Shown in pieces: positions 26,060-34,852 of a stretch of 64,000 nucleotides of DNA (position 1 is its first letter; every line of letters starts with the position of its first letter). The notes under the pieces are model-generated. The model had not been told where the DNA came from. It did not search any database and saw only the letters and a list, made by a program, of their open reading frames with translations. A program made the translations under genes and the position numbers. Source of the stretch: Flavobacterium sp. SUN052 (lineage in GTDB: Bacteria > Bacteroidota > Bacteroidia > Flavobacteriales > Flavobacteriaceae); assembly GCF_028867935.1 (NCBI RefSeq), contig NZ_JAPQNS010000015.1, forward strand, positions 1 through 64,000. The letters are read 5' to 3'.

Positions 26060-26284
26060 TTATTTGTTAACCACGCTTGCTTCTGTTTTTAGCTCATTCA
26101 GGCATTTAACACACAGGCAGGCATACGCTCCGAACGTCCGTTCTGTATAGTCGCGTATGTACGTTAGCGCGGCAGGGTTGAGTGCTAAACCCACACAGTC
26201 ACATTGTTGGATAGTGTTTGCCCGACACGTAAACATACCCCTACAACGGGGACAGGTGTCGGGCGTCAGTGTTGTGTTGGTCAT
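26060..26284 (-). CDS. Cysteine-rich CWC family protein
   Basis: The small protein of 74 residues has nine Cys, grouped as CPRCRGMFTC near the start, then CDC, and CLCVKC near residue 60. This matches the Cys-rich CWC family, presumably zinc-binding; its function is unknown. The start codon overlaps the stop of the Dph6-like gene by four bases (ATGA), and it is followed at once by the L,D-transpeptidase gene. The three likely form one mRNA. Confidence 0.82.
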   Translation of the reverse strand: MTNTTLTPDTCPRCRGMFTCRANTIQQCDCVGLALNPAALTYIRDYTERTFGAYACLCVKCLNELKTEASVVNK

Positions 26285-27036
26285 AAATTGGGCAGCAAGT
26301 CAGTAAAAAAATACGACGACGTGTGCTGTTCGCCCGCTGCATCGGTAAACCGGTAGACTCGCTCCACGGTTTCGCCCTGGGTGTAGGCAATTGGCTGGCT
26401 GAAATAGGGCGCTTCAACCACAAACGTATGAAACTCGCCGTTCTCTCCGCAGGGATCAACCGTCGAAGGTAGATCAGCAACAAACTGCCGATCCAGCACC
26501 CGTCCGCAAAACGATTGGTCGAGCACTTGACCGTTCACGGCAACAACCACCGTTTTGAAACCGCTTTGCCAGAATTCCTCCAGCAAGGCCTGGGAATTAT
26601 CTTTCCAAAGCGGAAATACCCCCGTCAGCCCTACAGCAGCCAATTGGTTTTCGCGCCATTGCCGCAGATCTTCCAGAAATATGTCGCCGAAGATCGAGTG
26701 AGTAACTCCAGCTTGAGTCCACGGATTTAACGCGTCAGCCATCTGCTTAGCATAGTCTTCCATGCTTGTTTGTTCGGGCAAATGTAGGCTAGCAAGTGGT
26801 ATCCCCATCACATTGGCCTGAGCTTGCACCAGTTCTTGCCGAACTCCGTGCATCGACACCCGTCCAAACGCGCCGTTAATAGTTGTCAACAAGGTTTGCA
26901 CCTGGTGTAATCCCTGTTGTTGAATCCGGTGCAAAGCCAAAGCAGAATCTTTACCGCCCGACCAGTTCATAATAGCGAGCGATGGGGAAGCAGTGGATAA
27001 GGTGGTTGCTTTAGGAGCGAAAGACGAAGCTATCAT
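26281..27036 (-). CDS. Diphthine-ammonia ligase-like PP-loop ATPase (Dph6/MJ0570 family)
   Basis: The protein has 251 residues. The PP-loop is in AIMNWSGGKDSALALHRIQ (SGGKDS). Also present are LLTTINGAFGRVSMHGVR, GVTHSIFGDIFLEDLR, and a late VDPCGENGEFHTFV, which is the family's hallmark EFHT block. Eukaryotic Dph6 amidates diphthine, which bacteria lack, so the bacterial substrate is unknown. The motif shows ATP-dependent adenylation. First gene of an apparent operon with CWC and L,D-transpeptidase genes. Confidence 0.85.
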   Translation of the reverse strand: MIASSFAPKATTLSTASPSLAIMNWSGGKDSALALHRIQQQGLHQVQTLLTTINGAFGRVSMHGVRQELVQAQANVMGIPLASLHLPEQTSMEDYAKQMADALNPWTQAGVTHSIFGDIFLEDLRQWRENQLAAVGLTGVFPLWKDNSQALLEEFWQSGFKTVVVAVNGQVLDQSFCGRVLDRQFVADLPSTVDPCGENGEFHTFVVEAPYFSQPIAYTQGETVERVYRFTDAAGEQHTSSYFFTDLLPNL

Positions 27037-27115
27037 ATACGGTCAGTTGACGATGCAAATAATATCACTTTACCGTACCTTGCTGTATCAACAAACCTAA
27101 ATCTTTCCAAACGGC

Positions 27116-29356
27116 ATGGAACCCACCCAAATTGGCCAAACCCACTACCGAGCTTGTAACCTCTGTGAAGCCATTTGCGGCCTCGAAATCAAACATATCG
27201 ATGGGCAGGTAATCAGCATTGTGGGAGATAAAGCCGATCCCTTCAGCCGGGGCCATATTTGCCCGAAAGCGGTGGCTTTAAAAGATGTGTACGAAGACCC
27301 AGACCGCCTTCGCCGACCCCAAAAACGGGTAGTGAACGCCGATGGAACCATATCGTGGCAGGAGGTTGGCTGGGAACAGGCATTCAGGGAAGTGACTGAC
27401 CGACTTCGGGCTATCCGTGCTGAAAGCGGCCCCAATGCGATTGGTTTCTACGGTGGTAACCCATCGGTGCATAACTCTGGGACCTTTCTGGCTGCACCGG
27501 GTTTCGTACGCGCATTGGGAACAAGGTCCGTTTTTTCGGCTTCATCAGTCGATCAATACCCGCATCATTTTGCAGCCTGGCAATTGTTCGGCCATCCCCT
27601 GCTGATGCCCATCCCTGATATTGACCGTACTGATTTCTGGCTTATTCTGGGTGGAAACCCCATTGCTTCTAACGGCAGCATTATGACTGCGCCCGACGTA
27701 GCGAATCGCCTGAAAGCCATTCAGAAGCGGGGCGGTAACGTAATAGTGATTGACCCACGGCGCACCGAAACAGCCCTCCGTGCTGATGCGCACCATTTTA
27801 TCCGTCCCGGTACTGATGTGTTTCTGTTGCTGGCCATGACGCAGGTACTATTTGCAGAAAACTTGGTCTACACCGGACGACTCGAATCCGTTATCGATGG
27901 TCTAGACAAGCTCAACACCGTAGTTGCGGATTTCACCCCAGAGCGCGTTGCCGACGTTACGGGTATTGCCGCTGATACCATTCGCCAGCTTACTCGCGAC
28001 TTTGCCAAGGCTGAACGGGCCGCATTATATGGCCGCGTAGGGGTATCGGTGCAGTCGTTTGGGAGTTTATCATTATGGCTGATCAGCGTACTGAACATCC
28101 TGACTGGCCATATGGACGAACCTGGTGGCATGATGTTTACCTCACCAGCTTTTGATATTCTGGGCAAACGACAAGTTTATACAAAGTACAACCGTTACCA
28201 AAGCCGGGTAAGCCAGCGACCTGAGTTTATGAGTGAATTACCGGTGTCGTGCTTAGCAGAAGAAATACTGACGCCCGCTCGCGCCGAAGGCGAACAACCC
28301 ATCCGGGCGTTAATAACGAGTTGCGGAAACCCGGTACTGTCGACACCCAATGGCGGGCAGTTAGACACCGCCCTTTCGGCCCTCGATTTCATGGTATCGG
28401 TGGATATTTACCGGAACGAAACCACTTGCCATGCCGACTATATTTTGCCTCCGGCAACGGGTCTTGAAACGGCACATTACGACCTGACATTCCACGCTTT
28501 AGCCATCCGCAACACGACCCGCTACTCCGACCCGATGGTACCAAAACCAGCCGGTATGTTATACGATTGGGAGATTTACGAGAACCTCCGGCTCTACCTG
28601 GAAAACGAAAACTATACCTGGAACTCCGAAGCGCCCCTAAGCAGCCCGCAAACAGAAGGCCAAACCCCGGAAGGCCGTATCCCTCAAAACCCGGAGCAAA
28701 AAATTGATCTGGCCTTGCGGTATGGCCCCTACAAAGCCCAAAACTTATCGGTGCAAACCCTACGCGATAACCCGCACGGCATTGATCTAGGGCCCTTGCA
28801 ATCGCAACTGCCCAAGCGCTTACTCACGGCCAACGCCCGCATCGACATAGCCACAACCCCATTCCTCACCGATCTTGCCCGTGCTCAGCAAGCGCTCGAA
28901 GCCCTAAGTCCTCAAATCACAAATTCTAATCCCGATGCTGAGTCGTCTGGTAGCCTTAGCCTGATCAGCCGCCGACACCTCCGCGACAACAATTCGTGGT
29001 TGCACAATGCGCACCGCCTAGTGAAAGGTCGTAATCGCTGCACCTTACAGATTAACCCCGCCGACGCACAGCGCTTTGGCGTCACAAACGGTCAATCGGT
29101 GCGGGTTCAGTCGCGGGTGGGAAGCGTGGAGTTGCCCGCCGAAGTAACGGAAGATATGATGCCCGGCGTGGTGTCTATGCCGCATGGATACGGCCACAAC
29201 CGCTCTGGCATCCAGCTCGACATTGCCCAAGCCCACGCGGGCGTCAGCATCAACGACTTGACAGACGAAACACTACTGGATGAATTAACGGGAAATGCCG
29301 CCCTGACTGGTGTTAAGGTATTAGTGAGTTTGGTAGAGCCTGTAGAAACTATTTAA
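27116..29356 (+). CDS. Molybdopterin-dependent oxidoreductase (formate dehydrogenase/nitrate reductase-like)
   Basis: The protein has 746 residues and no Tat signal, so it is probably cytoplasmic. An N-terminal [4Fe-4S] site is formed by CNLCEAICGLEI plus Cys in GHICPKAVAL. Then come the DMSO-reductase-family blocks, including GRVGVSVQSFGS, LNILTGHMDEPGG and the late dinucleotide-binding INPADAQRFGVTNGQSVRV and MPHGYGHNRSG. No electron-transfer partner, cofactor chaperone or molybdenum cofactor gene is adjacent, so the reaction cannot be named. The identity of the metal ligand was not resolved. Confidence 0.88.
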   Translation: MEPTQIGQTHYRACNLCEAICGLEIKHIDGQVISIVGDKADPFSRGHICPKAVALKDVYEDPDRLRRPQKRVVNADGTISWQEVGWEQAFREVTDRLRAIRAESGPNAIGFYGGNPSVHNSGTFLAAPGFVRALGTRSVFSASSVDQYPHHFAAWQLFGHPLLMPIPDIDRTDFWLILGGNPIASNGSIMTAPDVANRLKAIQKRGGNVIVIDPRRTETALRADAHHFIRPGTDVFLLLAMTQVLFAENLVYTGRLESVIDGLDKLNTVVADFTPERVADVTGIAADTIRQLTRDFAKAERAALYGRVGVSVQSFGSLSLWLISVLNILTGHMDEPGGMMFTSPAFDILGKRQVYTKYNRYQSRVSQRPEFMSELPVSCLAEEILTPARAEGEQPIRALITSCGNPVLSTPNGGQLDTALSALDFMVSVDIYRNETTCHADYILPPATGLETAHYDLTFHALAIRNTTRYSDPMVPKPAGMLYDWEIYENLRLYLENENYTWNSEAPLSSPQTEGQTPEGRIPQNPEQKIDLALRYGPYKAQNLSVQTLRDNPHGIDLGPLQSQLPKRLLTANARIDIATTPFLTDLARAQQALEALSPQITNSNPDAESSGSLSLISRRHLRDNNSWLHNAHRLVKGRNRCTLQINPADAQRFGVTNGQSVRVQSRVGSVELPAEVTEDMMPGVVSMPHGYGHNRSGIQLDIAQAHAGVSINDLTDETLLDELTGNAALTGVKVLVSLVEPVETI

Positions 29357-29792
29357 ATCGTGCTCCTTGATCTTGCGACGTGCCGTAATTCAGATACCTT
29401 ACCCCTTCCAACTTTACTGTATAGAAAGGATGCCTAATATAAAATTTGGTACTTTTTCCATCCACGCGGTTCAGCTTTTCACTAAATACTGACCAGATAA
29501 CAGAAATCGGCGCTAAGTCTATTGATTTTATAGATACATATGCGACTTTCGCCTAGCAATTCGCAGGCCCAAAAACCAACCTTTTTACCAGCTTTAATTC
29601 ATTGATTGACAGGCGAAGCCGAAAACCTGAAACAGAGTAGGCCCTTCCTCTTTTATCGTGCCCATCCTCCCCAATCGATTCTGATAAAGAAGTGAATTGG
29701 CGTCAATGTAGACAGCACTACCTTGGTGCTTTTACACTAATACAGAACGATTGGGGCAGGTTTTGTTAAACCTGCCAACAGGGGTTGAACCA
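29357..29792. other. 436-bp spacer with hairpins, no gene seen
   Basis: No credible reading frame or structured RNA was recognised. The right-hand third carries a pair of 14-15-base inverted arms and two hairpins, listed separately. The remainder is AT-rich and featureless to me. Confidence 0.5.
29669..29776. repeat. Inverted arms flanking a small hairpin, MITE-like
   Basis: CCCCAATCGATTCTG (29669-29683) matches the reverse complement of CAGAACGATTGGGG (29743-29756) apart from one extra base. Inside is AGCAC/GTGCT (29714-29730) followed by TTTT, and adjoining it is a perfect 9-bp stem GGCAGGTTT/AAACCTGCC (29755-29776). The whole may combine terminators for the convergent genes. Confidence 0.55.
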
Positions 29793-31352
29793 CTACCCGA
29801 CAATCAGCTTCTGACCGGGTTTCAGTGCGTTGCCCCTGATCCTGTTCACTTTTTTCAACTGCTCAATCGATAGGCCGTCGTAGCGTTGGGCGATGTTCCA
29901 GAGGGTATCGCCGGGTTGTACCCGGTGGTAGCGGTTTCGGACGGGTCTATGGGCCGCAATCGCTTTAGCCCGTTTCTCGGCTTTGGGCGTTTTCTGCTCA
30001 GCAAGCTCCTCGGCCTGGGTTTCGCCAACATCTTTCAGAATAACCAGTTTCTGACCCACCGAAACGTTATTGGACGAGAGTTTATTCCACTTTTTCAGGT
30101 CATACACCTCCACGTTGAAGCGCTCGGCAACCCGGAATAGTCCCTCTCCTTTTTTCACTGTATAGGTAACCTTCTTCGGCTTTTGCTGCACCACTTCTTC
30201 CACATCATCGGGCTTGGGCTCTTCAGATGGAATAGGAGCATTCGAGGCAATCAGAGTACCTTCTGCTGGAGTTGCGGGTTGTTCGGCGCTCAGGCGCGAC
30301 AGCGAAAAACGGTCGTTATCGACTACCCGGCCTAATCCGGCGTTATCAACGCCTTCTGCATCAGCCATCAGGATGTGGTCCATGATAACCGGCATCTGGC
30401 TGGCCGAATCGATAATGGCCTGGCGGTGTTTCTCGAAATATGTAAACTGGTCGCTGGGGACCCGAAGCATAAAATCGCGGGTATAAGCTGGTAAAATCCC
30501 CGTTGTGACATGGGGATTCAGCTTGTGCATTTCACCAATGGGAATACCCGTTTGTTTGGCAAACGTCATCACATTGAAGTAGCTATTTACATGAATCGTG
30601 TCAAACGGAATCGGGTATTCTGGCGTTTCGGGGTAAATGCCGTGATCATTGGCGTAGTTAATTACGTAGGTAAACGCAATGAATTGTGGTACATACGCCC
30701 GGGTTTCCTTTGGCAGAAAATCGTAAATCGTCCAAAAGGAATCACCACCCGAACGACGCATAGCTCGCTTAACCGTACCAGGTCCCGAGTTATAGGCCGC
30801 CAACGCCAGTGGCCAATCATGAAATATATTAAATAGGTCGCGCAGGTATTTACAGGCGGCTTCAGTGGCTTTCACTGGCTCCATACGCTCGTCTACGTAG
30901 TCGTCCTGGTAGAGTCGCATATCACGCCCGGTGCCGGGCATAAACTGCCATAGCCCTCCCGCCCCGGCATGTGACACCGCTCGTGGGTTCAGGCCCGACT
31001 CCACAATAGACAGGTATTTCAGTTCATCGGGGAGGTTGTATTTAGCCAGCATCCGTTCGTACAGCGGAAAAAATAGCGACATCCGCTCCAGCATGGTGCG
31101 GGTATAGCTTGGCTTACGAAACAGAAAGTGATCTACAAATCCATGCACCGTTTTGTGATAGGGCAACGGAATCGTTTTTTCGAGTTTTGGTAGCCGTTCA
31201 AGCAGCAAGGCTTCCGGCACGGTAGGTGCACTGATGTATTCCTCAACCTGCACCGAGTCGATGCGGCTCGTGTCGGCCTGCATAGGCGAAGCAACAACAC
31301 TAATTGAACTCAAACCAAGCAGGCTTATCAACACAACGCTCGCCTTCTTCAT
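29793..31352 (-). CDS. Membrane-bound lytic transglycosylase, MltD-like, with two LysM domains
   Basis: The protein has 519 residues from the ATG at 31350-31352, where a signal peptide begins (MKKASVVLISLLGLSSISVVAS); an in-frame extension to 31388 lacks a leader. The SLT domain is marked by SIVESGLNPRAVSHAGAGG (catalytic Glu) and LWQFMPGTGRDM. Two LysM domains follow, beginning at TYTVKKGEGLFRVAERF and YHRVQPGDTLWNIAQRY, which bind peptidoglycan. It cleaves glycan strands during wall turnover in the periplasm. Confidence 0.93.
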   Translation of the reverse strand: MKKASVVLISLLGLSSISVVASPMQADTSRIDSVQVEEYISAPTVPEALLLERLPKLEKTIPLPYHKTVHGFVDHFLFRKPSYTRTMLERMSLFFPLYERMLAKYNLPDELKYLSIVESGLNPRAVSHAGAGGLWQFMPGTGRDMRLYQDDYVDERMEPVKATEAACKYLRDLFNIFHDWPLALAAYNSGPGTVKRAMRRSGGDSFWTIYDFLPKETRAYVPQFIAFTYVINYANDHGIYPETPEYPIPFDTIHVNSYFNVMTFAKQTGIPIGEMHKLNPHVTTGILPAYTRDFMLRVPSDQFTYFEKHRQAIIDSASQMPVIMDHILMADAEGVDNAGLGRVVDNDRFSLSRLSAEQPATPAEGTLIASNAPIPSEEPKPDDVEEVVQQKPKKVTYTVKKGEGLFRVAERFNVEVYDLKKWNKLSSNNVSVGQKLVILKDVGETQAEELAEQKTPKAEKRAKAIAAHRPVRNRYHRVQPGDTLWNIAQRYDGLSIEQLKKVNRIRGNALKPGQKLIVG

Positions 31353-31420
31353 GCTGCAAATTGGTTTATATTTCTTTTTCACTGCCACGCAGTTTCACAT
31401 CTACATAGATAACATCGAAA

Positions 31421-32845
31421 CTAACACAAATTTTGCGCCAATGCCACTAATGCCCCTTCTTTAAACGGTGGAGCCATTAATTGCAGACCAATGGGTAGTC
31501 CTTCAGAATCGGTGCCGTTGGGAATAGATATGGCGGGGTAACCCACTACATTAGCCTGAACGGTAAAAATGTCGGCTAAGTACATTTGCAGCGGATCCTC
31601 TGTTTTCTCGCCCAATTTGAATGCCGGACTGGGCGTTGTTGGCGACATCAGGAAGTCATACTGGGTAAATAGCCGCTCGGTTTCCTCCCGAATCAACCGT
31701 CGAACCTGTTGGGCTTTGGTATAATAGGCGTCGTAATAGCTGGCACTAAGCGCGAATGTGCCCAGCAAAATTCGCTTCCTAACTTCCTTACCAAACCCTT
31801 CCGTACGACTCTTTTTATAGAGTGTAATCAGATCAGTAGCATCCGCCGTCCGGTGGCCATAGCGCACTCCATCGAAACGCGAGAGGTTAGAGCTGGCTTC
31901 GGCAGTGGTCAGAATATAGTAGATTGGCAACAGCGATTCAAGCAGCGACAAACTCACCGGTTCTACCGTGTGGCCAGCCGCTCGTAACTCATCGATTTTA
32001 CGTTGGGTAGCCTCACGAATGCTGACATCTACGCCTTCGCTCTCAACCCCATCGCGGAGATAAGCAATACGTAACGGTTTATCAGCAGGGAGCGTAGCTG
32101 TGCTATAAGAGTCAACGGGTTGTTGCGAAACCGTGCTGTCGAACTCGTCGGGACCAGCCATAATTTCGAGCAACAGAGCACAATCGGCGGGAGTATTAGC
32201 AATAGGTCCAATGCAATCAAACGACGATGCATAGGCAATCAACCCCCAGCGGCTCACGCGCCCGTAGGTAGGTTTGAGGCCCGTTACCCCACAAAATGCA
32301 GCTGGTTGCCGAACTGAACCACCGGTATCGGAGCCGATACTGGCCAAACAAAGCCCCGCCTGAACCGCTACAGCCGAGCCACCGCTCGATCCGCCCGGAA
32401 CCCGACTCGTATCAGCGGCATTGCGCACTGGCCCAAACGCCGAGTTTTCGTTGGATGAACCCATCGCAAATTCGTCGCAATTTTGTCGACCAATCACAAT
32501 AGCATCTTCGTTTAACAGTCGCTGAACAGCAGTTGCCGTGAATTGAGCCACGAAGCCGTCCAGAATCCTGCTTCCTGCCCGAACGCCATGGCCGGTGTAG
32601 TTCAGCACGTCTTTCAGGCCGATAACCATTCCGGCCAATCGCCCGACAGTCTCTCCAATTGCCCGACGGTTATCGAGTTCGTCGGCACGTTGACGGGCTT
32701 CGTCAGCATATACCTCCGTAAAGACGTTGAGATGTTCGCTGGCCTGAATACGAGTCAGATACTCGTCTACCAGCTGACGACAGGTGATGGTTCCGGCCCG
32801 AAGGTCGGCTTGAATAGCGGAGAAGTTACGGTAAAATGTAGTCAA
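31421..32845 (-). CDS. gatA: Asp-tRNA(Asn)/Glu-tRNA(Gln) amidotransferase subunit A
   Basis: The protein has 474 residues and the amidase catalytic triad: Lys in IGLKDVLN, Ser in SDTGGSVRQPAAFCG and Ser in GSSGGSAVAVQ. GLKPTYGRVSRWGL and LMSPTTPSPAF are further GatA marks. GatA releases ammonia from glutamine for amidation of misacylated Glu-tRNA or Asp-tRNA. The only start I can see is TTG at 32843-32845, because a stop lies two codons upstream. That TTG sits at the edge of the repeat at 32844-32965. gatB and gatC are not in the window. Confidence 0.92.
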   Translation of the reverse strand: MTTFYRNFSAIQADLRAGTITCRQLVDEYLTRIQASEHLNVFTEVYADEARQRADELDNRRAIGETVGRLAGMVIGLKDVLNYTGHGVRAGSRILDGFVAQFTATAVQRLLNEDAIVIGRQNCDEFAMGSSNENSAFGPVRNAADTSRVPGGSSGGSAVAVQAGLCLASIGSDTGGSVRQPAAFCGVTGLKPTYGRVSRWGLIAYASSFDCIGPIANTPADCALLLEIMAGPDEFDSTVSQQPVDSYSTATLPADKPLRIAYLRDGVESEGVDVSIREATQRKIDELRAAGHTVEPVSLSLLESLLPIYYILTTAEASSNLSRFDGVRYGHRTADATDLITLYKKSRTEGFGKEVRKRILLGTFALSASYYDAYYTKAQQVRRLIREETERLFTQYDFLMSPTTPSPAFKLGEKTEDPLQMYLADIFTVQANVVGYPAISIPNGTDSEGLPIGLQLMAPPFKEGALVALAQNLC

Positions 32846-32965
32846 AAGTCACAGGTCAAAAATCGTAAGCGAGCATCAAAAAGGCAAAAGTCACAGGTCA
32901 GAAGTCGGCTAACGCATAAGCAATGCTCTCGCGTTAGCCGACCTTTGACTTGTGACCTTATACTT
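32844..32965. repeat. Repeat-rich hairpin between gatA and tatA
   Basis: AAAAGTCACAGGTCA occurs twice (32844-32858, 32886-32900). A perfect 12-bp inverted repeat GTCGGCTAACGC/GCGTTAGCCGAC (32904-32915 with 32931-32942) extends outward imperfectly to about 35 bp. The element abuts, and partly supplies, the gatA start codon. Confidence 0.8.
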
Positions 32966-32976
32966 TCGACTTTTAT

Positions 32977-33180
32977 TTACTTCGTCTCTTTCAGGCCGTC
33001 TTCGATATTCTCGCGAACGTCCTTCGTAGCATCCTTAAACTCACGGATACCTTTACCTAAACCACGTGCCAATTCGGGCAGTTTTTTCGCGCCGAACATC
33101 AGGACGATCACCGCGAAAATCAGGATCATTTCTCCTGTGCCCAGTCCTCCAAGGAAACCTAAAATGGATGCGAAAGTCAT
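32977..33180 (-). CDS. tatA: Sec-independent translocase subunit TatA/TatE
   Basis: The protein has 67 residues. A single N-terminal membrane helix (GTGEMILIFAVIVLMFGAKKL) is followed by an amphipathic helix (PELARGLGKGIREFKDA) and a short charged tail. The FGAKKLPELARGLGKG motif is diagnostic. TatA forms the pore through which folded proteins cross the inner membrane. tatC is not in the window. It lies upstream of gatA on the same strand but separated from it by 131 bp of repeat. Confidence 0.95.
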   Translation of the reverse strand: MTFASILGFLGGLGTGEMILIFAVIVLMFGAKKLPELARGLGKGIREFKDATKDVRENIEDGLKETK

Positions 33181-33226
33181 AATCTGTTAGATTTGAATGT
33201 ATGCAAAGTTAGAAAACTCTCTTCAA

Positions 33227-33655
33227 TTAGCCAATCGAGATAACACTCTTTTGGCTTTCCCACTGCTCAAACTTATCGAGGTCGCCTTTAACAGCACCAA
33301 AAAGCCACATAAGCAGGGCAATGTCATCTGTCAACCCAACAATCGGCAATAGATCAGGAATAAAATCGATTGGCGACACGAAATAAATCAGTACGGCGAT
33401 CATCCGAACCAGCGTATTCCAAGGAACAGCGCGGTATTCGCCTGACGCGTAAGCTTTAAGCAAGCGCGTCAATAAGCCCAGTTGCCCCCGAACGGCGGCA
33501 ATGCTGGCTCCTGAAAGCCCACCTGATTTTGCCATTGCATCCTGAATGAGCTTCAAAATGCTCCGGCTGTTTTTTGCCGTCTTATAGGCCCGTCCGCCCG
33601 CAGTCCGAAAAAAAACCGATTTCAATACACGCGACAAAAGACTACTTTTTTCCAT
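33227..33655 (-). CDS. YkvA/DUF1232 family membrane protein
   Basis: The protein has 142 residues. The DUF1232 core is LVRMIAVLIYFVSPIDFIPDLLPIVGLTDDIALL, within about 84-118, with the conserved Pro-Ile-Asp-xx-Pro-Asp turn between hydrophobic stretches. A basic N-terminus precedes it. The family is widespread, probably inner-membrane or membrane-associated, and of unknown function. It is 46 bp upstream of tatA in the same direction, so may share its mRNA. Confidence 0.88.
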   Translation of the reverse strand: MEKSSLLSRVLKSVFFRTAGGRAYKTAKNSRSILKLIQDAMAKSGGLSGASIAAVRGQLGLLTRLLKAYASGEYRAVPWNTLVRMIAVLIYFVSPIDFIPDLLPIVGLTDDIALLMWLFGAVKGDLDKFEQWESQKSVISIG

Positions 33656-33780
33656 CTATACTATTCTGAATGGCTGTTTAATTAGATAAGCACTTGGACC
33701 ACATTGGTCATCAGGAAGTATAACACAAAAACCAGACAATCTATTTCAAAATCGAGGGATTGGGACCATAATTTGTTCCA

Positions 33781-33813
33781 GAGATGTCATCTTTTCAAAC
33801 AAGATGACATCTC
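33781..33813. repeat. GATGWCATCT hairpin upstream of mdh
   Basis: GAGATGTCATCTT (33781-33793) and AAGATGACATCTC (33801-33813) are perfect 13-bp inverted arms around TTCAAAC. The arm and the AAAC loop match the copA insert and the 37889 copy. It lies between the divergent DUF1232 and mdh genes, 14 bp before the mdh -33 box. Confidence 0.9.
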
Positions 33814-33827
33814 CAAGAGTACAAAAA

Positions 33828-33859
33828 TTGGTTTGTCAACCTTCCCAACTTTACCTTTG
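33828..33859 (+). promoter_or_regulatory. mdh promoter, Bacteroidota type
   Basis: TTG at 33828-33830 and TACCTTTG at 33852-33859 are separated by 21 bases, fitting the Bacteroidota -33/-7 consensus TTG and TAnnTTTG. The mdh start codon lies 50 bp downstream. Confidence 0.6.
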
Positions 33860-33909
33860 CCACCGGTTTCAGAAACATCAAAACCCGGACTGTAGTCCAT
33901 CACAACCGT

Positions 33910-34845
33910 ATGAAAATAACCGTAGTAGGAGCTGGTGCCGTTGGAGCAACCTGCGCCGACAACATCGCTCGCCGTCAACTTGCCCAGGAAGTAGTATTGC
34001 TTGACATCAAAGAAGGTCTTAGCGAAGGCAAAGCCCTCGATATGTTTCAGACGGCAACGCTATGTGGCTTCGATACTAAAATAACTGGTTCTACTAATGA
34101 TTACGCAAAAACCGCTGGTTCAGATGTTGTTGTAATCACATCGGGTCTGCCCCGTAAGCCAGGTATGACCCGTGAAGACCTGATTGGTACAAACGCCAAA
34201 ATCGTAAAAGGTGTAACCGATAGCATCCTGCAACATTCACCAGATGCGATTATTATCATTGTGTCGAACCCAATGGACACAATGACTTACCTGTCGCTGA
34301 CCACTTCAGGCCTGGCTAAAAATAAAATTATCGGTATGGGCGGTATCCTTGACTCAGCCCGCTTCAAAACGTATCTTTCATTAGCGCTCGATTGCCCTCC
34401 CAACGATATTCACGGAGCGGTAATTGGTGGCCACGGCGACACAACCATGATTCCGCTGACTCGTTTGGCGACTCGCAACGGTGTGCCCGTGAGCCAGTTC
34501 CTGGATGAAGAAACGCTCAAAAAAGTAGCAGCCGACACTATGGTTGGTGGTGCTACACTGACGAAGCTGATCGGTACTTCAGCCTGGTACGCGCCGGGTG
34601 CAGCCGTAGCTGAGCTGGTAGAGAGCATCGTGCGTGATCAGAAGCATATTTTCCCTTGCTGCGTAGCCCTCGATGGCGAGTATGGCCAGTCGGATATTTG
34701 CCTTGGCGTACCCGTAGTGATCGGAAAAAATGGTTGGGAAGCCATTATCGACTATAAACTAAACGAGGAAGAGCAGGCCGCTTTCGCCAAGTCTGCTGAT
34801 GCCGTTCGGAACATGAACGACGTGTTGAAAACACTGGAATTATAA
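33910..34845 (+). CDS. mdh: Malate dehydrogenase
   Basis: The protein has 311 residues, the length of LDH-like malate dehydrogenases. The NAD-binding motif is VVGAGAVGATCADNIA; the substrate-loop region is SGLPRKPGMTREDLIGTNA, with Arg residues for malate; the catalytic His is in VIGGHGDTTMIPL. It interconverts malate and oxaloacetate with NAD in the citric acid cycle. Transcribed from the promoter at 33828; a long hairpin follows the stop. Confidence 0.96.
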   Translation: MKITVVGAGAVGATCADNIARRQLAQEVVLLDIKEGLSEGKALDMFQTATLCGFDTKITGSTNDYAKTAGSDVVVITSGLPRKPGMTREDLIGTNAKIVKGVTDSILQHSPDAIIIIVSNPMDTMTYLSLTTSGLAKNKIIGMGGILDSARFKTYLSLALDCPPNDIHGAVIGGHGDTTMIPLTRLATRNGVPVSQFLDEETLKKVAADTMVGGATLTKLIGTSAWYAPGAAVAELVESIVRDQKHIFPCCVALDGEYGQSDICLGVPVVIGKNGWEAIIDYKLNEEEQAAFAKSADAVRNMNDVLKTLEL

Positions 34846-34852
34846 GTTGACT

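Noticed and set aside
32543..33190. 215-codon plus-strand frame across gatA start, the spacer and tatA
   Set aside because: It is antisense to two conserved genes and passes through the repeat element.
33781..33813. Hairpin as a transcription terminator
   Set aside because: It lies between divergent genes, where no transcript ends, and has no T-run.
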